NCBI GenBank assembly: GCA_943737045.1
Contig: CALSFV010000395.1
Coordinates: 62,001 to 126,000, forward strand
Direction of reading: 5' to 3'
Source: Parapristionchus giblindavisi
Lineage: Eukaryota > Nematoda > Chromadorea > Rhabditida > Diplogasteridae
Length of the DNA: 64,000 nt
Position numbers and translations under genes: made by a program. Within the stretch, counting starts at the first letter, position 1. Each line of letters begins with the position of its first letter. The notes under the pieces were generated by a model, which searched no databases, was not told the origin of the DNA, and saw only the letters and a list, made by a program, of their open reading frames with translations. Below are positions 24,925-37,000 of this stretch, piece after piece.

Positions 24925-26431
24925 CTATAAAACGAATAAAGAAATTTAACATATTTGAGTTGTTATCGTGGAGTAAAGGGAGAGAGCTCTCCCCGATAAG
25001 TGAAAGATCGTCACGGAAACTAAAATTATTGGTTACTCTTGCAGAATTTCTGAAATTTAAAAAATTAAATACATATCAGCATATCTGACCCAGCGGACAT
25101 TGTAGCGCTAATATTAAAAAAAATTGATGGAGAGAGAGAGAGACAGCTAATGATTTTTATATTATATGGTGATCTCCCCAATATCTGAAAAGTCAACGAT
25201 AACAACCAATGACATATTTCTAAAATCTTTATTCACTTCATAAAACGGCATGATGCAGCATGAATCATGCCCGTTTATTGAATTGGTGTGTGGGACTGTT
25301 ATATGATTCATGATCACGTTTTTCAATCTTCAATAAAATTTTAATTTGACGAAAGAAAATAATTCTGAATGGAAAAGAAAAAACTAACTCCATTGTGATA
25401 TATTTCGTATATTCTTCTTCTGTCGATCTCTCCTAAGTTTGTTTCTAAATGAAAATTTAGATAAAGCAATGAAAGAAAGCGACAAAATGATAATTTCAAT
25501 GTTGAAAAGAGAATGAAATTGAGTTTTAATGAAGAAAAGTGATAGTGAAGAGTAAAGAAAGTCAATATTATAGATGATAAGAAATGATAAGGATAAAGAA
25601 TGAGAATATTTAGTTGTTCCCACCTGGTACCAATCAAGGAATTATCAATTGAACACAGTTCAAACATTTAATATGATTAAATATCGAATGATTTCTTGGA
25701 ATCAAATTAACAATACCGAAATAATGGTAGTTTATGGAATAAACGGACGAAGAAAGTACATAGCAGATGTGTATTGAGTGACCAGAGTGACCTCCATGAC
25801 CTCTCCCTCTCCCTATCTCTCTCCCTCTCCCTCTACCTCTCCCTTTGTTACTGAGCCTCTCTCTCCCTCTCCCTCTTCCCTTTGTTACTGAACCTCTCTC
25901 TCCCTCTACCTTTCGCTCTCCCTCTCCCCTCTCATTCTCCCCTCCTTTATTGCCATGAACTATTGCATTTGCAAAGTATGATGTGATATTATTTTACATC
26001 GGGAGAAGGTCTGCGCTTTTTCATCGTTTTTTCTCTGTATTTTCAGAAGAATACTCTTCGATTCGAAAAAATCATGAATTTGAGCAATAAAACGTTGGGG
26101 GAAGACTACTTTTTTGAGAGGCGAGCACACAATTATCAATTAATTTTTTATTTGGTGAATTTGGGTCGAAATTTTGCAGTGCATTTTTTTTCTAAATTAT
26201 TTTTCCCGATATTTTTCGGGATTCTGAAAACGAAAATTTTTCATTCCCATTTGATAAATAAATTTTTTTAGAACATCCGAGGGCGAGATATGAGTCATGT
26301 ATAAATTGCAACAATAATTCGATTTGATTGGCTTAGTATAATAAAACTCGTAATAATAAAAACATTATATAGAATTAAAAGTAGCATCTATAAGATGAAA
26401 AATACAATAAATCCTAAAAATTTAAAATATT
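24925..26431. other. Intergenic stretch downstream of the chemoreceptor
   Basis: AT-rich sequence with poly-T runs, a (GA)n run near 25131-25142 and a TCTCCC tract (25798-25930). Frames at 25341-25667 on the minus strand are Leu/Phe/Ser-rich with no splice-supported neighbours, so I do not call them genes. Confidence 0.5.
25798..25930. repeat. (TCTCCC)n polypyrimidine tract
   Basis: CTCTCCCTCTCCC units are interrupted by two copies of a TTTGTTACTGA(G/A)CCTCTCTC segment, giving a short higher-order repeat of about 50 bp. Confidence 0.85.
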
Positions 26432-28728
26432 CTATCGAATACAATATATATTAGGTGAATGAATACTTTCTAATTCTTGTTCAGTAGGAATACTTTCAGA
26501 ATGAAATCGATAATCATCTTCATTCATTATATTATCTCTTATCTCATATGTTCGTACTGTATGAACTGGATGAGACGAATTCAACTGAAACAATGGATTA
26601 CGGTATGATAAAGATACGGTAGAATGAATCAATCAATAATTGCTTACGGCATTTATATTCGATTGTAATTGACGATTTGTAGGAGAAACTATGTGAACAC
26701 AGGGAATTTTACTGAGAAGAGCACGTCTAGAAATAGTTTAATAATTTTTTGATTTTTATAAATTTTATCAACTTTTAAACTTAAAAAAAAAACTTAGTTG
26801 AACCTTTTTTTAGAATAAAGAAGTTTACTAACCTGTATGGTTTGAGTAGAATGAGAGTAGATGTCCCTCCAATAAATGGACTCCATGACAATATAAGATA
26901 TTGATAGTCTAGATCATACCATACTGTATCTTTATCTGATACTGTAATCATATCGATTGATTGAATCTACAGTAGTCAATCATACCGTATTCATCATCAA
27001 TTGTTTGATGTAATATTCGAGAAGAAGTGAAGAAGAGATATGGAATATATGATAGAAGAGGAACTATTGTCTACAATGATGATATAGATAGAATACATCA
27101 ATGATATGTAACTCGAGATGTACCTGTACAATAATAGTAATAAGAATAGCTTTTTGTCTTTCCATATTAGGTCCCAATCTCATATCTCTTCGTGTTCTAA
27201 CATAATAAACTAATTGAATGATACATATCTACAAATCAATATAGCATTAATATTTGTTCATTAATATTTTGATTAGCTCACAATAGTGATTATATAAGAT
27301 GAAAGAATAAAGAATAAATCAGTGAGAGTTTGAATGATATCTCCAGTTTCTCTCCAATTATGAGTGAAATAACAGATCTTTGATAGTGAAGATGATCCAA
27401 ATTTATCTATGAATCTGAACAAACTTTTATTATTGTTATATTGAAACACAAATTATTTTTTATAAATGAAACCTACTCAATTTGATGTTGTGGAGTCATG
27501 AGAAGAGAGATATCAGATATTGTAGTTCGATTGAAGAATTGAATAGGAATATAAGCAAGAAGTGGAATAAAATTCACTGATATGGCTGAATTAAAGATTA
27601 TTTTTGTAATGATTATATGGATACTTTTAGTATATTATAATCAATAAATGGAAAACATATTTATTTATATGACTTCCTCATCTATTTCTCTTTCACATCA
27701 TGTAATTCATACTTTCTCTCAACGTCACAATCACGATCTTACTTCTAAAAATATATTTTCCTACACACGCGGCGTAGTTTTTTTTTAAAATGAGGATCGG
27801 TTTTCCTTAAGATTTTTAAGTGTATTTACATACAAAATTTGTCAAGCAATGATTTTTTTTCTCGAAAATTACTCTTTATTATTAACGGAATAAATTAATT
27901 TGGAAACAACACAAGTTATATGCTTATCTACGAAAATCAATAAAGAAAATAATTGAAGAGCACTTACCAATTCCTCCCCATAATACTTTTCTTTTCAATC
28001 GATTATAACAAACCCATGCTACTCTGAATATTGATTGATTATCTTATCGATCTCATACGTAGTATACCTATTCAATGGAATCACACATATCGAGATTACA
28101 TTGGACATAGATTGACGATAAAAGAAGAAGTAGAATACATTAGCACAAACATCTTCAAGTATTAATTTAGTTATTATTAATATTATTTAAAATAATATTG
28201 ATACCAGGTGAAGATATGATAGTAGGAATTGGATTCATAGTGAGAATAAGAGAGAAATCAGGATTGGATGAATGTTTAACAACTAAAGGAAGAAATAGAA
28301 TATGAAATATACTGTAGAATAGATTAGTGATTGATGTAGATAGGAAGACCCATTTGAATTCACCTCTAAACAAATCAATTGTTTTATTCATTATTAATTT
28401 TATTATTCCTTGTCTATTTGATTCAGCAAATTCGAAATATTTTTTTAATTTTAAAATATAAAAGAAAAATTTAAATTTTAAAAAAATTCAATGATTTTTT
28501 TCAAAGATTGTGTGAAAGTTAATTCGCCGGTTAGTAAAATTCAAAGTTATATATAACATATGTTATGGTATAGGGTAATAGTGAAGTATGAATGAATTCT
28601 CACCTAACAGAAGATCCTACACTGAGAGTCATTATGATTGCATTAACAATAATAGATAGAATAGAAGAGAATGAATGATGAATGAATGAAGTAGTTATCA
28701 TTCGATATGTTATATTAGATTCGTCCAT
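26432..28728 (-). CDS. Seven-transmembrane chemoreceptor-like GPCR (Str/Srh superfamily)
   Basis: This is a nematode serpentine receptor, probably for chemosensation at the membrane of sensory neurons. About ten exons join in frame from MDESNITYRMITTSFIHHSF (start 28728) to SPNIYCIR and TAG at 26432. Hydrophobic helices are seen in order: FSSILSIIVNAIIMTLSVGS, KWVFLSTSITNLFYSIFHILF, VFYFFFYRQSMSNVISICVI followed by the NRVAWVCYNR loop, AISVNFIPLLAYIPIQFF, LTDLFFILSSYIITIVICII, ILITIIVQTIVPLLSYIPYLF, and YLILSWSPFIGGTSTLILL ending in the KPYR box typical of the Srh/Str/Sri group. The length is near 420 residues with a long polar C-terminal tail. N-glycosylation signals (NIT) are in the N-terminus. 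I cannot assign the subfamily without a profile search. Boundaries of the exon near 28170-28390 are approximate. Confidence 0.8.
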
Positions 28729-29352
28729 ATATGAAAGACTTGAAGAAGTCAATGACGTGATATGAATATACTAGTGATGGGGTTGAGTTAAAGAAGAGGT
28801 AGAGGTAGATGTAGAGGGAGGAATAGAGGGTGAAAGGATGACAAGACTAGTCATTAGAGGATATCTTCTATTGATAAAGAAAAAGATGAATATTGATGTA
28901 AGACTTGTTACATCAGAGATTTTGAATCGAGTAATCTATCTTTATTCAGCTTCTAGTAATAAAACAACAACAAGTAACAACAATGAATGAGTAACGAAAG
29001 GGGAACAAAAGAAGATAATTGATTTGATAATATACAATTGAATGAATCCTTCTAAATGAATCGAGTAGTTAGAACATGAGTACATATGATGATGCAAATT
29101 AACAATATTGATTGATGAGAGATTAGATGAATGATTGAATGAGTACAATGGAACGGAATAGAATGAAACCATGAGATGAGATTGTTTAGAAACAAAAATG
29201 AATGATAGTATTTACAGATATTGTTAATCGTAAAGATGGTGAGGGGAGATGGGAATTGAGGGGAATCGTATTTACAAGAATAATGAATTAGTTACAGATG
29301 GAATGGTTGTAAATAAGAAGTATGGTTGATGGAAGAAGAAGATAGATAAGAA
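28729..29352. other. Intergenic spacer
   Basis: This lies between the chemoreceptor start and the stop of the next minus-strand gene. It holds a degenerate GAGGTAGAG tract near 28796-28840 and AT-rich sequence; no exon was recognised. Confidence 0.55.
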
Positions 29353-31668
29353 TCATGATATATCATTAACCATATGATTAGCAGAGTTAATAGAACGAAG
29401 TCTTGATCGATTCATGTATTGTCTATGATTACCATTAGGAAGAAGTATATATGATGGATAATTGGGATGATATAGATTTGATTTCGTACTGATATAATGA
29501 ACATTCTGAAACTATTATCTCATCATACAGTACTCTTACAGTATACAGTATACCTTAGGATCAGATTTAAGAATTTGAATGATTTGTTCATAGTATGGTA
29601 ATACATCATGATCTATATCAAGGTATGTTTCACTTTTTGGAATATGACTATTATTAGGACGAATTCCTTGACGAAGAGCATTATCCAACTATAATGTTAT
29701 TATTACAATTATTCAAATTAAAATATTAATTGATATTACAATAAACATCATACAATTCCAATTGTAATTTATAGAGAAACATTGGGAATGAAATCATTCT
29801 ACAAATGAGATATCTTTGACTATACATCTATAACAACTATAATATACCGTAGTTATCGTTTCTGGGACTGCTTTTCTAATTGTCCAATTATTATAAAGAG
29901 GACCAAGAGCTTCTTTGATGAGTTTAGTTCGTGTTTCTTCATCTAATCCTCCCGTAATTACCTTAATATCCTCATCATAACAAAGATCAAAGATCAATCA
30001 TACTTCTTCATCTCTAAGATATGGTTGACGATTCCTAAGTCTATTAAGTTCTCTTCTATTTTCTTCAATATATCTATCTTCTTCTTCTTTTTCTAATCTT
30101 TCCTTCTCCTTTTCTTTCTTTAACTTATCTTGAGCTTTCTTAACCATCTTACGCTATAAATCAATCAATACTTTCATTATATAAACATAAAATACAAATA
30201 CATACAATTCGTTCTTCATCCTTCTTAGCTTCATTTTTCACTTTCTTGATCTTAATTCATCTACATAACAACTTTGAATGAATGAATAACTAACTTGATT
30301 ACGGATAATATCAACACTAACTCCTTTAGCCATAGCTGCTTCATTAACATTCATTTTACCACGAAGAACACTTAATCATGTTTCAATCAATATAATTCAT
30401 TAATGGAATACAAACCGATCAACAACATCTTGTACAAGTTTACCATTCCTGCTCTTATCACGTAAGTTCATCTCAATTTCCTACAATTCATTCATTCAAA
30501 CGCTATTAACCATTATATTAAGGTCTATCATATATTCGGACGCACTTTTTCATCTCAAAAATACTTTTTTTATAATAAGATGTTATATATTTTCATGGAA
30601 AAAGCCATAGAGATCATAATTTTTTGTAATCAAGATTCCGACCCCAACTATAGAGCATTGAGAACATTGAGAACTATTGACAGTTCAATCGTCTCTATTC
30701 GTACATCTTTCGTCCCCATCAAAAGGATTCTACAAAGCTCTCACCAAACTACCCATACATCTTGTATCATCTACATTCCTGTGTGATACACATCAAGAGT
30801 ATTGTAAATGAGTAGACATTCGATATTCGAAAAATGTTTAATAAAACAAAATAAAGACAAAGTATGGGGCTATTAATTTAACCTTATTGAAAATATGGCT
30901 AAATTAAAAGAGGACCCAAATATATGATACAATATAATATCAATCAAATAATGAGATTGTATCAATTATTATTACGTATCAATACAATATAATCAAACTA
31001 ACCAGGTTTTTACGGAATCCTTTAGAGCCGAGATCATAAATCTGAATGAAAAAACAAAAGCGTTTAGATATACGATACAGTATTCCGTTTACCCTTGTAT
31101 TTTCATCTTCATTATCATGAATATTAGTTAGATGTTTATTCATGAAAAAGTTATTCTTGGTCTTTCTCATAATAGTCTTCTTCGTCTCTTCAACTTGTAC
31201 ATATTCATTCATATTACAATCAACTTGAGGATCAATCAATGATTCTTTTTCATTCTCCTTCTTAGGACTATGTTCAAGAAAATCAAAGTTCATATCATTG
31301 GTATCTATATCACTGATTGACATCTAAGATATAATAGATTAAAGTTCATCCATATTATAATGAATACTGGTTCAATATGACTGTAATCATTGGAAGAATT
31401 CCATCCTTCATAACTCCATAAATCAAAAGGTTCTTCATAAATGTGCAAAGCTCTATTAACTACCACAGATGGTGCTACATTTCTGAAATTCTAAATATTA
31501 TTCATTCGATAGGATCAATAAATCTTCATACATTTGATAATCGATATTGATAGGAGATGGATCAAGAACAATATCATCATCATCATCAGCCATAGTATAC
31601 CGATATACTAATGATGAATCTGTATAATATCTCAGGTATTCAGTGATCGACCCAACTGAATCATCCAT
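29353..31668 (-). CDS. Unrecognised protein with a possible helix-turn-helix and a charged coiled coil
   Basis: About a dozen exons join in frame on the minus strand. The protein begins with an acidic segment (MDDSVGSITEYLRYYTDSSL, then DDDDDIVLDPSPINIDYQ) and continues with an exon starting MSISDIDTNDMNFDFLEHSP. The central part reads RDKSRNGKLVQDVVDRVLRG and KMNVNEAAMAKGVSVDIIRN, whose spacing (a basic helix, NEAA, then GVS) resembles Psq-type or resolvase-like helix-turn-helix motifs. A Lys/Glu-rich coiled coil (KKEKEKERLEKEEEDRYIEE) follows, then a C-terminal region with QLELYDVY, LRQGIRPNN and NVHYISTKSNLYHPNYPSYI, ending in TGA at 29353-29355. A nuclear, DNA-binding role is inferred only from the helix-turn-helix-like stretch. 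The true start may lie upstream, since an acceptor-like ATTCAG immediately precedes the ATG used. A longer intron (about 30490-31000) holds an unlikely plus-strand frame. Confidence 0.6.
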
Positions 31669-32041
31669 CTGAATATCTATATCAATCAATCACAATTCTA
31701 TATCCAGATATGGTAATGTTATCAACAACATCAAATTCATACACACAATGACTATTTTACAGATATTTATACAGAGTTGTAATGTGATAAAACAATCAGA
31801 CTCATTCTATTCATGAGTACTCCATTCACATAATCAATACAATATAGTAAGAAGAAAGAATCATGACGAGTATTCAACCTATTCCATATGGAATACAAGA
31901 GAAAGACAAGAGATATAGGTATATGGAAAGTATTATTTAGCATGAGAAACTAGATGATAGAGATGACATGTGAGAGATGGAGATAGAGATTAGCTTAGCG
32001 AGAAAGAGTAGTCATCAATGATAACTATTGTCTCATCAATA
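31669..32041. other. Short spacer between two minus-strand genes
   Basis: This region should contain the promoter or a 5' exon of the helix-turn-helix-like gene and the 3' UTR of the cyclin. A TATAAATATC word lies near 31760 on the minus strand. No other feature is visible. Confidence 0.4.
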
Positions 32042-33605
32042 TCATTCTATCATCTTAGATGCATTATGCAAATTATTTCTGATGAATTCACTTGACGATA
32101 GATTCGAATCGATCGCTTTAATAATCTGAAAAGGTTCGAGTATGTCAATAAAGTATATCATGTGCATAATATCTTACTGCATTCCTATCGGCATCAAATG
32201 TCTTCTTAATCAATTTATAAAGTGTTACAGTCTTTCTAAGTATATCATCTTCACAGTGTTGTGATTGAGCAGTATATGAATCCAGCTACAAATAAAATCT
32301 CAATCAATCAATAATACTAGATATACTGTACCCATGGTCTATCGATAAGAGCGAGTGATAGTCTAAGTACAGCAGCGGCAAGTAAACTAGGCTTAGTTCC
32401 TCCAACAAGAGATGAATCCATAACGGCCAATTGAGATATAACCTAAACAATACTATATGGCGTATAAGCAAATAGATAATCTTACTAACCTTAGCTGCAT
32501 TCCAAGCCTGTACATCTTTATCAGCATTACTTACATTCGCGAAGATAGCAGCTCCAAGTATTCTCATGATATGAATTACTGTATGTTGACCCAATACGAA
32601 TCCCATCGCACGGAATATCTAATAATTTGAATATGCAGATATACTTAGACTATACTCCATACAATAGCTTCATATAATTGTCTCTTCGAATGAGAAAATG
32701 AACGTAGTATCTCCTTTTTCAATCCAACTTGTCGTTCACTCTTCGCAGCTAAACTCAATGCAGATATACACATCAATTCAGCGTTGTCTGTAGTGATCAA
32801 CTTCGTCTGAAACCATTCCATCTATCTATCACATATATCATTCATCATCCCCACCTGTAGTAAACGATCAACCATGTATACCGCAAGATGAAACGATTCA
32901 AGTGGTTGAGCAAATTCTCCATGTCTCTGAACATATTGATTTACATTAAATGATTATGAGCTTTACCTCAGCCATGTATACAATGACACGAGATCGTTGT
33001 GATGTAGTGAGTGAGCAATTATCCATGAAGTTTGAAGGCATTTCAGCATGAAATTTAAAAGTAATTACAATAAGACTGATCATATAACTAGTACCTGGAA
33101 ATTATACATATAATTGCAGATATCAATGTTAAAATCGGGACAATCTTCTATAACAGGAAGTTGTAGATGCGGAAACGGATGGAATGAACGGAATATTTCG
33201 ACAGGATCCTTCAAAATATAAATAAATATTGAAAATTTGAACGAATCAATACTTCAATTGTAGGAGGCAATGTCGGAGGCAATTGGACAGATGCTGTTGA
33301 CTTTCGTGAAGTTGCATCCCAATTGTCATCATGTTTCCTGCAATCCAACCATATTCATGAATCACCTAGATGATTTGGATTAATTTAGCTGAGAAAGAAA
33401 CAAACGAGTCACTGCTGAAGAGCCTCCTGATGGAAGAGAACAATCCATACTTTTTATCGTGCTGAAAAGGAATTTGTTTCATTAAATATCGTTGAGAGTA
33501 ACTCACTTCTATGTCCTTTTCAGATGGTAGTCGTTTTCTTTCTACGTTATTCTTATTTGTACTCCTGATGGAGAGTTTACGCGTCTCCTTTACTATCTCT
33601 TCCAT
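32042..33605 (-). CDS. Divergent A/B-type cyclin
   Basis: This is a cell-cycle regulator that would bind and activate a cyclin-dependent kinase. About ten exons join in frame from MEEIVKETRKLSIRSTNKNN (33605) to ASKMIE and TGA at 32042-32044, giving about 380 residues. The N-terminal cyclin box is recognisable: QRSRVIVYMAE, ESFHLAVYMVDRLLQTKLIT, AELMCISALSLAAKSE (the 'ALSLAAK' cyclin signature) and REVGL-like ERQVGLKKEI. The C-terminal cyclin fold follows: VISQLAVMDSSLVGGTKPSL, LAAAVLRLSLALIDRPW. The N-terminal region is short and basic, with no clear RxxL destruction box followed by the usual Asn. The usual MRxILVDWL motif of A/B cyclins is eroded to SRVIVYMAE. It may therefore be a fast-evolving paralogue. 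The A/B assignment is by overall layout and not certain. Confidence 0.75.
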
Positions 33606-34086
33606 CGTTAGGATAAGCTATAAGAAAATATACTGGAAGGATGAAAAAAACAAGACGAAAAAATGTAGACGAAGAAGAACGTGCAAGTTTGCCTAAGATT
33701 TTCGCGCCCTGAAAATCGCGTGTCGAGATCAAACTGCGCGGCGAACGAAATTATATTGATTGGATATCGCGAAAAAAACTTTCATTTATAAAAATCATCA
33801 TATTTATGTTCTAATTAAGGCTAAATAATTGTATCTATAGTTATTCTTAGATTTTATTTATAAGAATCACAGGGGAATTATTTTAAGGGAAATTGTACAA
33901 TAACAAAATTATTTGAAATTTGAAATTGGTATACTGTATAATTCCGTACAAAAATTCCCCTTTAAATCAGGATTGATTTATTTTCCCCCTAATTTTCTTT
34001 ATTAATTAAGTGATGTATTATGGTGCACAGCTTTTCATTGCACATTTTTTTCGTATTAAATGCTCTTTTTTCGTTTTCAGATCAAA
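33606..34086. promoter_or_regulatory. Divergent intergenic region, probable bidirectional promoter
   Basis: About 480 bp lie between the cyclin start (minus) and the NHR-protein start (plus). It contains short GC-richer words near 33700-33770 (TTTTCGCGCCC, GCGCGGCGAACG) and AT-rich sequence. An exon-like TTTTCAG acceptor sits just before ATG 34087 (AAATGAG), which fits trans-splicing or a short 5' UTR intron. It is also the point where gene orientation switches for the whole window. Confidence 0.4.
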
Positions 34087-37000
34087 ATGAGCTCTGCACA
34101 AGTAAGAGTTAAACCTGAAGTGTCACAGGAGGAGAAGGTTAAGATAATGCTCGAAGTAATATTTATTCTGTTATTCATTTGTTAACTGAAATATATTTCA
34201 GACGTCATTGAATCTGAAGGAAAGTCATCCTGGTCTATTCCCTATCACAGGAATTACAAGGAGGAATGGTCATGCAGATGTTAGTTATACAATATTGTGC
34301 CGCATACGTAATTTTATGACAATTAATCGTTATAGTTAATCAAACCTCCGGGAATTCGTCCTGCTGAAGAACCAAGAGAAAGAAGAAGGACATCGAAAAA
34401 GTTTTCGATTTTTCGGGATTGGTAATTCATAAGAACATATTATTATCTATGCAAAATTCGATTACAGTCGAACAGTTCCATTGAAATCGATCGATGGATT
34501 AGAAGCAACGAAGGAATTGAAGAAATTGTATGCCAAGGCTGTGAGTGTTGACTGATCTTTATTGGTTCATGACTAATCAATACAATTTAAGGAAGATCCG
34601 AATGATCCTAATGATGAAGAGAGAAAGAATACAGCCATCAATTATGCAATGTTGAATTGTATGTCTTTTATGAAGGGAAATGATGTGCTGCTTGCTTTGG
34701 AAACGTCTCCATTAACTCAATTCGGTTTGTATTATTTGAAGTGATTGATAATGTATATGATGACAGTTGGTAATGATGATTGTGCACATGTGATATATAA
34801 TAGTTATTGTAATATATCTAATACTTTATAGACAATGAATATGGTGAGAAGAAGCTCAATAGTATCATTTTGGCTAATATCTCTAAATGGTATGGAACAA
34901 TGTTGTTTCGTCTTCCCACTTCTCCTCAGGTATATACTTCTTCAGATAAAATAGATCTAATCGATATATTATAGATTATTGCTGCCCAAATGGTATACAA
35001 TAGTTATCGTGTCTTCGCAGAAGATAAATCATTACCAATGAATGGATTATATCCACATATTCAGAGGTATTATTGATAGTCTTCAATCTCATACAGTCAA
35101 TTATCAGTTCTTATCATCATTTCAATTCAGATTAATGCATCATTTACCTGGATTGGAAAAGGCATTGCTACCAGAGAATCGCATGGACGAACAAAGCCAT
35201 TTGGCCATGTCTCATCATCGTATCAAAACGTAGATCAGATTCAATGATTTATTGATTTATCGATTACATTATAGGCGTGTGTATACGAAGATGGTAGAAG
35301 ATATAGAAGAGAGGAAGAAGAAAAGTGATATAGCAGTCGATAAGAAATTCTTGAAGAAACTTCCATTCTATAAAATGTATCAATATCCAAACATTTCTCT
35401 TTCCAATTTCTTTATTTCCTTTACATAATCTTACTTTATCCATATTCCTTTGCCCTCATTGCTCTTTCTCATTTCTCTTATTGAGAATGACCTTATGATG
35501 AATGATATTCATATAGGGTTTCTTCATTAGATGATCTTCATAATGTTATTGGAAGAGAAGGAAGAGTATGTCAACGACTAACTCAGAAGGAACTAAGAGG
35601 AGAAATTGTACTTTCTGATGGTCCTGATGAAGATGATGAAGAAGAAGAAGATAATTTGATGGATATGGTTAGTTATACTTATGATAATGATTACGATAAT
35701 TAATGGATATATTAGAATCAAAGAGGAAACGACAGAGAAGGGACACAAGGACAACAACATTATCGATCGGTTGATCAACAACAAGTGATTAATATTTTAT
35801 TGATAGATAGATTATCGATTGATTAATTGAAGAGCGTACATCATCCTAATCAACCACAACAACACATTCAACAAATGATGGGTGGAGATAGAGTATGGAA
35901 GATTATATATTATTATCTTGATTATCATTAATATTAATGAATAATATTGCAGATGAGATCATCATCATCAGTTATTATGAATGCTCCTCATATTACTCTT
36001 CTTCCTAAATCTCATCCATTATACAGAGAACAACAAGATGCAATACAAGCTGCTCAGGTATTATTATTATTATATTGATTGATGATCTACTAATCAATGA
36101 ATATCAGGTTCGTCGTGAGGAGATTCAATCTAATCAATATCATGGTTCAAATCAATCAATGATGAATCAATCTCGTCCTCCTCTAAACTCTGATGAACAT
36201 CATGAACAACATGATATTCCTTCATCTTCTTCAACTCCAGTATATTCATCAACAACTCCAACACTTCGTACTATTCTTCGTCGTGATCCATCTCGTCCTT
36301 CTCATTATGTAGCTGAACCATCTATTCATCCATATACTAATCCATCTCTACTTCATCCTCAACAACATACAACTCCTCTCCATCAATTTGATCCTACTGT
36401 AGATCATCGTGATTATGGATTAAGAGTACATAAGAATGAAGATGGTGAACCTCCTCATCCTGCTTCATCTACTGTATCTTTAACTGGAATGGAAGGAGAT
36501 GAAAGACATATCATTAGAAGGAATGTAAAGTATGAAGTTGTACAACCACGTCAAGAGATAAGGAATACTGTACATGAAGAAAGGAATAAAAATATTGTTC
36601 ATCAACAACAACATGAATCGGGTACTGTAGGAGAGAGGAGAATGGAAGGTACTGTAGGAGATGACAGAAGAGAATCAACTATTGGAGATAGACCAATCAA
36701 TGGTGAAGAACAAAGGAATGTAGAGAATACTGTAGGAGAGAAGAATATGGACACTACAGTAGGAGGAGAGAAGAGATCTGAGACTACTGTAGGAATTCTC
36801 ACTGGTACGATATTGAAGACGACTACCAGAAAGAGACCATTAGATAATACAAATGTGAATGAATATCCTTGTAAGAAAAGAAGGAGTTGGCAAAGAACGA
36901 ACTATGGAGAAGATATTAAGGTTAGATTGATCATACTTATTGTATAATGATTGATTGTATTATAGACAATCGTAGAAAGATATCAAAAGGATAAGAAGAA

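Noticed and set aside
26074..26271. Plus-strand frame rich in Phe and Leu
   Set aside because: AT-rich intergenic translation, with no family resemblance or splice support.
30580..30786. Plus-strand open frame inside a long intron of the helix-turn-helix-like gene
   Set aside because: Antisense to the spliced gene; no similarity or splice context, and the composition is like that of the neighbouring intron.
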